Source: Saccharopolyspora dendranthemae (GTDB lineage: Bacteria > Actinomycetota > Actinomycetes > Mycobacteriales > Pseudonocardiaceae). From it: a stretch of 64,000 bases of DNA. The position numbers and the translations under genes were made by a program. Under the pieces are notes generated by a model. It saw only the letters and a program-made list of their open reading frames with translations. It was not told where the DNA came from and made no database searches. The DNA lies in assembly GCF_007829955.1 (NCBI RefSeq), contig NZ_VIWX01000006.1, forward strand, positions 420,334-484,333, given 5' to 3'. Below, piece by piece: positions 24,352 through 33,200 of the stretch (position 1 is the first letter of the stretch; each line of letters opens with the position of its first letter).

Positions 24352-25420
24352 TCACCAGGCGGGGTAGCGCTGCGTCCACGCCGGGTCCGTCGGCGGTCCC
24401 GGGCTGAATTCCGCCAGCGCGTCCTTGGCCACCGTTTCGACCAGGCCCTTCAGTTCGAGGGTCCCGAGCCAGTCCGGTGGAACGGCCCGAGTCCCGTAGA
24501 GCGCCCCGCCAATGTTGCCGCACACGATCCCGGTGGAGTCGGAGTCCCCCGAGTGGTTCACCGAAAGCAGCAGTGCGTCACGCAGGTTGTCGGTGGCCAG
24601 CACGGCGTAGAGACCGATGGCGAGAGCCTGCTCACCGACCCAGCCGCCGCCCAGCTCCTGCGCGATCTCCTCGGGGGAAATCGGTCCCCGCTCGGCCAGC
24701 GCGACCGCCTTGTCCAGGATCTGCAGCTGCTCCTCGTTCTCCCGCCACCGCGTCAGCAACTCCCTCGCCAACCGCACGGATTCGCGCAGCGGAACCTCGC
24801 GGATCAGCTGGTGCACGATCACCGCCAGCACCCCGGCCGACAGGAAACCGCTCGGATGGCTGTGGGTCAGCGCCGCCGTCCCGACGGCCGCGTAGAACAC
24901 CTCGGCCGGATCGTTCGACCACACCGCCACCGGCGCGGCACGCATGACACCGCCGCACCCCTTGGAGTTGTTGATCCGGTTGTGCGTCGTCGCCGACACC
25001 CCGGTCTGCGCGAAGTTCGACAGCGCCGACATGCAGGTGCTGCCCGGAGCCCGACTCGCGAACAGCTCCCAGTTGGTGATCAACCACCCGTCGGGCCGCT
25101 GCAAGTGCTGCGTGTAAGGCCCACCCGCAGCACGCCATTCCGGCCCCTGCGTGTGGTACCAGCGCTGATACGCGTGCTGCACCTCGGGAACCGGATCGTT
25201 GTCGGTCGGCTGCATCCGGCGCGCCACGTGCGCCCGGATCAACCCGTCCAAGGTGAACAGCATCATCTGCGTGTCATCCGAGATCTGCGCGACACCGTCC
25301 CGCAGCACGGGCCCGGTGATCCCGGCAGGCCCGTGCTCCCGCCGAGTCGAGTCGATGTCGTAGAACTCGATCGCGAACCCGAGCGCATCCCCCATCGCCC
25401 CACCCAGCATCGACCCGAAG
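24352..25420 (-). repeat. Duplicated ARH segment, copy A
   Basis: The 3' part of this gene and that of the neighbouring gene (26511-27575) are direct repeats with blocks of near identity; for example the roughly 125 nt from 24769 differs from that at 26923 at only a few positions. Approximate limits taken from protein alignment by eye. Confidence 0.75.
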
Positions 25421-26367
25421 AACCGCTCGTGGGCGTCCGGCGGCTGCTGCGCCGGCGTCGGTTGAGCTTGAGCCGCTTGCTGCTCCGCACTCCGGCTCTT
25501 CTCGAGCTGCTCCTTGAGCATGGGACCCGGGATGTGCGCTTGATGCCGCGTACCGAGGTCGAGGACGAGACCGACCTCGTCCAGGTGCCTCTCGATGGCG
25601 GCGAGGTTGGCCTTGTTCGCGTTCTTCGCGAAGTCCGGCACGTACTTGACGGACGAGGCGCCGACCAGGACGAGCCCACCGTTGAGCGGAAAGGCCGACG
25701 GGGTCCCGTCTTCCTCCACGACCAGCGCGAAATCGCAGGGCTCCAGCAATGTCACCAGCGAACTGCCGGAGAGGTAGCCGGTCGCCTGGAGGTGCAGGAA
25801 GCTCTCCAGGTCGCTCACCGGTTCCGGGAAACCCAGCGTCTTCGGCGAGGGCCGGTACTCGGAGTTCGGGCTGTACCGGTCGGTCAGCTCGCCCGACTCG
25901 TCCGCCCAGTACGCCCCCACGAAGGCGTGTCCGGGAATCTCCTCGCGCGGACGCCCCTGGTACATGCGGTCAGGAGCACCGATCCACGAACCGGGAGCGT
26001 GCCGGGCGGCAGCGCGCATCTCCTCGGTCGCCTCGGGCGCCGAGTGCATGATCGCCCGCGAACCGATCAGCATCACGTCCGCGGCGTGCGGCGAGGCGAC
26101 GACGTGCACGTTGAGCTCCGCGAGCCTCGGCAGCAGCTGGTACCCGTTCACCACCGCCGTGCCGGGCGCGAAATCAGGAACGTTGTCCTTCCTGGTGCAC
26201 ACCCAGATCTGCTGCTTCTCCTGCCCCTTCACGCTCACCATGACGGGCTCGGGCTCGTTCTCGGAACTCACCAAGAACAACTCCGCCGTCAAGAACTCCT
26301 GGTAGACCTGGCCAATCGCCTCAGGATCCTTCGCGTACCGCTCGATCGCCTGCTCCAGCGCGGTCAT
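24352..26367 (-). CDS. SseB-like / ADP-ribosylglycohydrolase fusion
   Basis: A 671-residue protein. Residues 1 to about 130 (LEQAIERYAKDPEAIGQVYQ, LPRLAELNVHVVASP) resemble the SseB domain often found with actinobacterial type VII loci; residues 130-290 are a less clear SseB C-terminal-like region; a Gln/Pro/Ala hinge follows. Residues about 320-665 are an intact ARH domain: GGAMGDALGFAIEF, ISDDTQMMLFTLDG, INNSKGCGGVMRAAP, THSHPSGFLSAG and NHSGDSDSTGIVCGN. ATG 26367 is preceded by AGGAGGGG; an upstream GTG (26391) has no such site. The ARH part is nearly identical in long stretches to that of the next gene upstream, which indicates recent duplication or gene conversion. Probable immunity hydrolase. 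Confidence 0.9.
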   Translation of the reverse strand: MTALEQAIERYAKDPEAIGQVYQEFLTAELFLVSSENEPEPVMVSVKGQEKQQIWVCTRKDNVPDFAPGTAVVNGYQLLPRLAELNVHVVASPHAADVMLIGSRAIMHSAPEATEEMRAAARHAPGSWIGAPDRMYQGRPREEIPGHAFVGAYWADESGELTDRYSPNSEYRPSPKTLGFPEPVSDLESFLHLQATGYLSGSSLVTLLEPCDFALVVEEDGTPSAFPLNGGLVLVGASSVKYVPDFAKNANKANLAAIERHLDEVGLVLDLGTRHQAHIPGPMLKEQLEKSRSAEQQAAQAQPTPAQQPPDAHERFFGSMLGGAMGDALGFAIEFYDIDSTRREHGPAGITGPVLRDGVAQISDDTQMMLFTLDGLIRAHVARRMQPTDNDPVPEVQHAYQRWYHTQGPEWRAAGGPYTQHLQRPDGWLITNWELFASRAPGSTCMSALSNFAQTGVSATTHNRINNSKGCGGVMRAAPVAVWSNDPAEVFYAAVGTAALTHSHPSGFLSAGVLAVIVHQLIREVPLRESVRLARELLTRWRENEEQLQILDKAVALAERGPISPEEIAQELGGGWVGEQALAIGLYAVLATDNLRDALLLSVNHSGDSDSTGIVCGNIGGALYGTRAVPPDWLGTLELKGLVETVAKDALAEFSPGPPTDPAWTQRYPAW

Positions 26368-26510
26368 CCCCGCCCCCTCCTGGGAACTCACGACTGCGAC
26401 CCCTTCCGGTGGTTGTGGAGGTTTCGGCTCGTGCTCAGCATCGTCGCCAGGCGCAGCTCTTCGGCCTGATCCGCACGTCTTTCATCGCACCCGTTCTCCG
26501 CGGTGCGCAA

Positions 26511-27575
26511 TCACCAGGCCGGGTAGCGCTGGGTCCAGGACGGATCCGTCGGCGGTCCCGGGCTGAACTCGGCGAGCATGTCGTTGGTGATGGTCTCGAT
26601 CACCTCGCGCAGCTCGAGCTGCTGCAACCAGTCCTGCGGAATGCCGCGCGTTCCGTACAGCGCGCCGCCGATGTTGCCGCACACGATCCCCGTGGAGTCC
26701 GAATCGCCGGAGTGGTTCACCGAGAGCAGCAGCGCATCACGCAGGTTGTCGGTGGCCAGCACGGCGTAGAGACCGATGGCCAGCGCTTCCTCACCGACCC
26801 AGCCCTCGCCGAGCTCGCCCTTCAGCTCCTCCGGCGACACCCGGCCACGCTCGGCCAAGCCCACCGCACGATCGAGGACCTGCAGCTGCTCCTCGTGCTG
26901 CGGCCACCGCGTCAGCAACTCCCTCGCCAACCTCACGGATTCGCGCAGCGGAACCTCGCGGATCAGCTGGTGCACGATCACCGCCAGCACCCCGGCCGAC
27001 AGGAACCCGCTCGGATGGCTGTGGGTCAGCGCCGCCGTCCGCACCGCGACCAGGAAGACCTCGCTGGGATCGTTGGACCACGCCGCGGCCGGAGCCGCGC
27101 GCATCACGCCACCGCACCCCTTGGAGTCGTTGACCCGGTTCTGCGGAGTCGCGAACACCCCGGTCTGGGCGAAGTTCGCCAGAGCCGACATGCAGGTGTT
27201 GCCCGGCGCGCGATTCGAGAACAACTCCGGGTTGGTGATCAACCAGCCGTCCGGGCGCTGCAGCTGACGCGCGAACGGCCCGCCGGCAACCTGCCACGAC
27301 TGGCTCTGGGTGTGGAACCACCGCTGATACGCGTGCTGCACCTCGGGAATCGGATCGTTGTCCCGCGGCTCGATGCGCCGCGCCACGTGCGCCCGGATCA
27401 ACCCCTCCAAGGTGAACAGCATCATCTGCGTGTCATCCGAGATCTGCGCGACACCGTTCCGCAGGACCGGCGAGACCAGCCCGTTCTCCCCGTGATGACG
27501 ACGAATCATCCCGATGTCGTTGAACTCGATCGCATACCCCAGCGCATCACCCATCGCACCAGCGAGCATGGAACC
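26511..27575 (-). repeat. Duplicated ARH segment, copy B
   Basis: Direct-repeat partner of 24352-25420. Both copies end in the same FSPGPPTDP-WTQRYPAW tail and share long runs of identical codons, including third positions, which argues for recent copying rather than constraint. Confidence 0.75.
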
Positions 27576-28964
27576 GTGGAACCGCTCATGCGGGTCGGGT
27601 GGTGGCGCGTTGGTGGACTGCCTCTGGTCCGCGGTCTGCGTCTCCGCTACCGCTGCGGGAGTCGCTCCCTCAGTGGGCGGGGCAAGCTCGTGCGAGTTCG
27701 CGAGCGAGTACCGGGTGAACCATTCATCGCTGACCGGCGAGTGCGGGCCGACCTCGCGAACCACGTCCGAGGCGATCTGCTCAACGAGGTCGCGGACGTC
27801 CAGCTGCTCGAGCCACCGGCGTGGAATCACGGCCGGGCCCTGGTTCATTCCCATGATCTGCCCGCACACCGTCGACGAAGCCAGCCGGTCCCCGTCGTGC
27901 AGCACCGAAACCGCCAGACCGTTGGCGAAACTCGTCTTGTTCCCGTGAGCAGCGGCGTAGACCGCGATCGCCAGAACGCCCAGGGCGCTGTCCGAATCGA
28001 ACTCCCTCGCCAGCTGCTCCACAGCGGGTACTGGATCAACCTCGTCCTGATGCAACTGGCGAACCCGCTGCACGACCGAACTCACCCGCTCGTGCCCGGG
28101 AACCTGGTGCAATGCGTATTCCGCAGCGGAGAGCGCACGCAACACGGTCTGATCCGACGGCAGCCTCCGAGCGAGCAGCGGAAGCGTCGCGATGGCCAGC
28201 CGCTCAACCGGTGACGTGTGCGTCTGACCACCGAATGCGATGCCGAAAGCGAGCAGCTTCTCCTGGGAACGCTCAGGACGCGGATTGAAACTGCGGTCCC
28301 AGAACAAGGTCAGCGGTGCTGCGTGGGCCAGCACCCTCGAAGCCGGAAACCGATCCAACGCATCTTCACCACGCGATTGGAGAGCCAGAGCGTTCAGCAT
28401 CTGCTTCTCCGCGTGCGCGTCCCCCCGAAGCCGGGAGTCGGAGAGCAGCCATCCCCCGGAAGCTCCGGAACCGACCCCCTCAACCTGCAGCCATCGCCGA
28501 TAGGTTTCGCTGACCAACCGATCCAGGTCGACGGATTCCTCTCGCCTCAACGCGACGTGCCCGCACACCATGGCCTCGGCGAACAGAAGCGACCTCCGAG
28601 TACATGCGGTGGTCACGCCCAAGGCGCATGAATCAGCCATGTCACCGGACGCGGTACGAGCGAGCTCGGCGACCGGGCGGCCTTCGGCGGTCTGACCGAA
28701 GGAATCACCGACCGCGCCACCGAAGAGCATCCCGGTGAGCCCGATCGAAGACCGATACCACCAGAAGGGAAGGGGCTTCTGGGCGTCCGCTTCGAGTTCC
28801 TGCCGCAAGCGGTCCTCGGTGACGCCGTGCCAAGTCTCGAAGAAGTCGGCGTCCTCCACCCGTTGCCTGGTCGAGTCCTGAAGGAATAGACGCAGTTCGT
28901 CGAGTACGAGCTCTTCCTCCGACGTCACTTCAACCGGGCGCCGACCACCATCATGCTGAGTCAA
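26511..28964 (-). CDS. Tandem pseudo-ARH plus intact ARH protein
   Basis: An 817-residue protein with two ARH folds. The C-terminal one (about 460-815) keeps every motif: GAMGDALGYAIEF, ISDDTQMMLFTLEG, DSKGCGGVMRAAP, THSHPSGFLSAG and NHSGDSDSTG. The N-terminal one (about 75-440) keeps the fold marker GGAVGDSFG and the helix LEQLDVRDLVEQIASD but lacks TDDTQ and has LHDGDRLASSTVCG in place of the second metal motif, so it is probably catalytically dead. Residues 1-70 are a charged helical N-terminus not seen in the neighbours. The start is TTG 28964, behind GAGGGTGAG, 9 nt after the upstream gene's stop. Likely an immunity protein with separate binding and hydrolysing halves (inference). Confidence 0.88.
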   Translation of the reverse strand: MTQHDGGRRPVEVTSEEELVLDELRLFLQDSTRQRVEDADFFETWHGVTEDRLRQELEADAQKPLPFWWYRSSIGLTGMLFGGAVGDSFGQTAEGRPVAELARTASGDMADSCALGVTTACTRRSLLFAEAMVCGHVALRREESVDLDRLVSETYRRWLQVEGVGSGASGGWLLSDSRLRGDAHAEKQMLNALALQSRGEDALDRFPASRVLAHAAPLTLFWDRSFNPRPERSQEKLLAFGIAFGGQTHTSPVERLAIATLPLLARRLPSDQTVLRALSAAEYALHQVPGHERVSSVVQRVRQLHQDEVDPVPAVEQLAREFDSDSALGVLAIAVYAAAHGNKTSFANGLAVSVLHDGDRLASSTVCGQIMGMNQGPAVIPRRWLEQLDVRDLVEQIASDVVREVGPHSPVSDEWFTRYSLANSHELAPPTEGATPAAVAETQTADQRQSTNAPPPDPHERFHGSMLAGAMGDALGYAIEFNDIGMIRRHHGENGLVSPVLRNGVAQISDDTQMMLFTLEGLIRAHVARRIEPRDNDPIPEVQHAYQRWFHTQSQSWQVAGGPFARQLQRPDGWLITNPELFSNRAPGNTCMSALANFAQTGVFATPQNRVNDSKGCGGVMRAAPAAAWSNDPSEVFLVAVRTAALTHSHPSGFLSAGVLAVIVHQLIREVPLRESVRLARELLTRWPQHEEQLQVLDRAVGLAERGRVSPEELKGELGEGWVGEEALAIGLYAVLATDNLRDALLLSVNHSGDSDSTGIVCGNIGGALYGTRGIPQDWLQQLELREVIETITNDMLAEFSPGPPTDPSWTQRYPAW

Positions 28965-28973
28965 CGCTCACCC

Positions 28974-30296
28974 TCACAATCCGCGCAAGTGGTCATAGCG
29001 GTCGTGCCACTCCTGCGACCGCGGCGGATTCGCGCTGGCGAATTCAGCCAACGCGTCATCGATCAATTCCTGCGCGACACCGCCCACTGCGAGTGGACTC
29101 AGACGTGCCGCGGGGATCGCCGCGACGCCTGATGCGATCCCCACCAAAGCCCCGCACACTCCGGCAGTAGCCGGCCTGTCCCCCTGAACGCCGGCTGATT
29201 CAGTCACCGCGCGATCGAAGTCGCGGCCGTGCACCATCGCCGCATGCACGGCCACACCCAGCACCGCGTCTGCGGTCCAGACCCCGTCGAAAGTCCTCGC
29301 GAACTCCTCGACCGTGCTGACTTCCGCTGCCGTCAGCACGGTTTCAAGGGCACGCACGGTATCGGCCGCGCCATCCAAGGCACCTACCGCTTCGATCGCC
29401 TCGCGAACCGCTGTGCGGAGGTCGTGCTCGTTGAGCAGCGCGTTGCAGACGACCGCCAGAGCAGCGGCGGAGACGTGAGCCTGCGGCGCTCCGTGCGTGA
29501 GGGCAGCGTTCTTCGTAGCGAGTGCGACCAATCGGTCCGGAGCATCGGACCACATCGCCAGGGGGACGCTCGAAGCCAGCACACCAGCTGACCTCGAATC
29601 GTTCCCGGCCACGGCGCTCGCCCGGTTGCGAGTGGCGAAATCACGCACCGCGCCGAGCGCCGCTTCGTCCGGGTGCGCCCGGAAACGCATCTCCGGTCGC
29701 GCCGCCAACCAGCCCAGGGGATGCGGGAAGCGCGCAGCACGGTCACCGCTCATGATCTCCGACCAGGCGGTCCCCTGCGCGTGCCCCCACATCAGAACTG
29801 CGAAGAACTCAGCGGCCCGCAGATTCTCCTGATCGGCCCATTTGCCGTTCACGTCCGCCCACAAACGCGTCGCGATCAAGGCTTCCAGTGAGAACAACGT
29901 CAGCTGAGCGAACGAGCTGGACTGGCCGAACGGAGCACCATCCGCCGCGGAGATCCCCACCGCGTCGCCCACGAGCTCGCCGAGAATCATGCCAGGCAGA
30001 GCACGGGAGATCCTGGATGCTGCGCTTTCCCGAAAGATGGGCGCGTATCGAGGGATCTCCTCGCCCGCCATGCGCTGTCGTTCGTGCCAGCGCTCCATCT
30101 CCGCAGCGCTCAAGGAATGGGCCGCCAGTCGGTACAAGGTTCCCTGGCCGTGGACCTGCTTCCCCGTGCTCCACCAGAAGTCCTGCCAGAGTCCGAGAAA
30201 GCGCTCCTCCTGCGGAGTGACCAAGACACGGCGAACAGGGCCGCCGCCCTCGCGTCCTGCCTCAGCCATCGCATTCCCTTCGCCGTTCGACGCCAT
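28974..30296 (-). CDS. Degenerate ADP-ribosylglycohydrolase-like protein
   Basis: A 440-residue protein directly downstream of the toxin; only one base separates the toxin's TAA from this ATG. Residues about 100-400 follow the ARH fold (PGMILGELVGDAVG, FAQLTLFSLEALIATRLWAD, VSAAALAVVCNALLNEHD, GDRPATAGVCGALVGIASG), but the metal motifs are lost: SSSFAQLTLF replaces TDDTQMTLF, and the second motif keeps only one Asp. It is therefore probably not a hydrolase. Its place next to the toxin gene suggests a cognate binding immunity protein. The N-terminal 90 residues (WQDFWWSTGKQVHGQGTLYR) are unrecognised. A second ATG at 30269 with an AAGGGA site is also possible. Confidence 0.8.
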   Translation of the reverse strand: MASNGEGNAMAEAGREGGGPVRRVLVTPQEERFLGLWQDFWWSTGKQVHGQGTLYRLAAHSLSAAEMERWHERQRMAGEEIPRYAPIFRESAASRISRALPGMILGELVGDAVGISAADGAPFGQSSSFAQLTLFSLEALIATRLWADVNGKWADQENLRAAEFFAVLMWGHAQGTAWSEIMSGDRAARFPHPLGWLAARPEMRFRAHPDEAALGAVRDFATRNRASAVAGNDSRSAGVLASSVPLAMWSDAPDRLVALATKNAALTHGAPQAHVSAAALAVVCNALLNEHDLRTAVREAIEAVGALDGAADTVRALETVLTAAEVSTVEEFARTFDGVWTADAVLGVAVHAAMVHGRDFDRAVTESAGVQGDRPATAGVCGALVGIASGVAAIPAARLSPLAVGGVAQELIDDALAEFASANPPRSQEWHDRYDHLRGL

Positions 30297-30297
30297 T

Positions 30298-33200
30298 TTA
30301 GCCGTCCAACCCGTTGAGTATCTTATCGAACGCGCTCCGCTCGGAATTCATGTCGACATCTCCGGCGCTCGCCCTGATCGTGCTGTGTTCAGTGATCTCC
30401 TCCATAACCACATGAACACCGCCATCAGGCTTGTCGCGCAATTCCGTGACCATGAATCGGACTCCGTCAATTCCGAGGAACTCCCCCTCGTCCAAGCGGG
30501 AGAGGTCACGGATATCAGTAAAGGAGTGCCCGTAGATCTCCATGGTGACGTTTCCGGCGAACCCGTCCCGCCCGTAGGCGGTGCTCATGAATCCCTTGTG
30601 CTCCACGGCCCCGCCCGGTTGGTGATCCGATCGGAACTGCTCGAGGGCCTTCGGGTCCAGGCTCATCCCGCGAAGGAGCTTTTGCCCAGGAATCGGACCG
30701 AGGCCGGCCTCGATGTTCGCAGCACGTAGCTTGTTCAACGCCGAGGTGAGGGTCCGGCGGTACGGCTCGTACCCGTCGGCCTGGCCGTTGCGCAGCGCCT
30801 CGTTCAGCCTCCGGTAGGTGTCTCCGTTGTCCCGGGTGTAGGTGCGGATCGCATCGATCTCCGCATCCGACATGGCATCGAGCCGCGGCGAGAGCTTCGC
30901 TCGCAGCTCCTGAAGCTCTTGCGGAGTCGACAGGGTGAACTGCCAGTTGTTCCTCGCATGTTCGAGGAACGCTTCCTGATCCTCGCGACTGGCGACGAAG
31001 TCAGGATTGCCGCGCGGAGGTCCGTCAGGATCCCCGTTCGTCAACGATTCCGGGTTCGGTGGATCAACACCGTGCTCGGGCACGTTCGGAGCGGGCCGGC
31101 TGAATTCTTCGCCGCCGGCCGGCTCGTGCGGATGAGCATCCGGTGCGTCCGGGACACCCGTGTCCGTGCCGTTGAGCATCTGATCGAACGAGAGCTTCGG
31201 AGGCGGCGGGCCCGTGTGCGACGCAGGCACCGGCGAATTGGCCTTCGGCTCGAAATCATCGAGCTTCGGGCCATGCCCGACTGAAGGGCCACCATCAGTC
31301 ATGGCCGAGGGCTCGGACTGCCCCGAGCCCGATTTGCCGACGTGAGAAGGCGACGATGCCGGAGCGCCCTTCGGCTCGAAATCGTCAAGCTTCGGCGTCC
31401 CAGGCGACGACACGTCGGCCTGTTCGGGATGCACGTTCGGCTCTGCTGTGCCGGACGGTGCGAGCTCCTCGAAGTCTCCCCCCTTCGGTGAGGTGTCCTG
31501 CCCGTTCACCTTCGGTTGCGATGGGGAGTTCGGTGCACTCTGCCCCACAGCTTGTGCGCTTCCCGGCTTCTGCGCGCCCGGTTCGAGGTCCGGCGACTTC
31601 GGCGGCGGCGATGCCGGGCCGGGCTGTTGCGACAGCTTCGGTTGCGTCGTCGGTTGGTGCTGCGGCTGCGGCTGCGGCGATGAGTGGGCGGGCGTGGCCT
31701 GCGGCTTACCCGCGGATTGCGGGACAGGGCTCCCCGGATGCGCTGTCGGCGATGCCTGCACCGGCGGTTTCAGCGCTGAGTTCGGTGAGGAGGGTTGAGG
31801 ATGTGCCCCCTGAGGCATCGCTTGATGCTGGCTCGCCTGCGGTCCGGGCCCGTGCTGCGCGGGGTTTCCTGGAGCAGCCGGTGACGACGCGCTCGGTCCG
31901 GGGTTCGACACCGGAGACTGCGGCTGGGGCGCCGAAGGGCCCTTCTGAGGAGCCTGCGCGGAAGGGCCGTGCGTCTGTTGGTTCGGCGGAGAATAGGAAC
32001 TCTGCGGTACGCCCTGGAGCTGCCCCGGATGCGGCGGTTGAGCATATCCCGCCTGCCCAGGGCCGTGCTGAACCTGCGGAGGGTGACTACCGTGCACTCC
32101 CTGCGGGTTGTTCTGCGGCAGGTGCGCGTGCGGAGCAGCACTTGTGGTGGGCTTCGGACCGTTCGGCTGAGGGTGGGACTGCGGCGGGTGACCAGGATTC
32201 GGGTACCCGTGCTGGGAGTGGCTGGGCGGCGCCGAGTACGCCTGGTTCGGCCCGGACTGCGGGTGCGGGGCCTGCTGTGAAAGCCCCTGGTTCGGCGGCC
32301 CGACGTTCTGCGGCTGCGAAGGCACGTTGCCCTGTTGCGGGAAGTGCTGTCCCGGCGGGACGTTCGCCTGCTGCGGGAAGTGCTGGGCCTGCGGTCCGAG
32401 GTTCTGCCCCTGAGGACCGGGGTGCTGACCTTGGGGCACGAAGTGTTGCCCCTGCGGGACGTTTCCCTGCGGCGGGAAGTGCTGCTGGGGCGGGCCGTGC
32501 TGTCCCTGCGCGGGACCGTGCTGTCCCTGCGGCGGGCCGTAGTTTCCCTGCGGCGGACCGAACTGCCCCTGCGGGGGACCGTAGTTTCCCTGCGGGGGAC
32601 CGTAGTTTCCCTGCGGAGGGCCGAACTGCCCCTGCGGCGGTCCGAACTGCCCCTGCGGCGGGCCGTAGTGCCCCTGCGGGGGGCCGTAGTTTCCCTGCGG
32701 CGGACCGAACTGCCCCTGCGGCGGGCCGTACTGCCCCTGCGGCGGGCCGTGCCCCTGGGGTGGGGCATTGCTGTAGTTGTGGCCGGTGACGGGGTCTGTT
32801 GAGAAGTCTTCGTCCTTGCGGCCGAAGAGTCCTCGCATGCGGGCGCCTTCGGCTTGGATTCCGTGGCGGACCCATTCGGGTTGGTGGCCTGGTGGGTAGG
32901 GGCTGCTGTGGACGGCTTTGGTGCCGTCGGGGCGGAAGGCGGTCCACTCGCCCGGGGAGTCGAGCCTGGGTTTCGGGGTTCCCGGCTCGTTCTTGTCGAA
33001 CTTGGCGCTGGACTCGTTGGCGTAGATGTTGCCGTAGTTGTCGACCCAGGCGTTGGTGTTCGGGGCGAGGACCTCGACGCCGAGCTCCTCGGAGAGCTGC
33101 TGGGCGAAGTTCTTCGAACCATCGGGAACGTCGGCGCCGGTCTCGCAGGAGACGAGGCGGATCGGGGTGCCGTCCTTGTAGCCCGAGGATCCCCTGATGA

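Noticed and set aside
32497..32748. CRISPR-like repeat array
   Set aside because: Units are contiguous, have no spacers, and are in frame inside the toxin gene.
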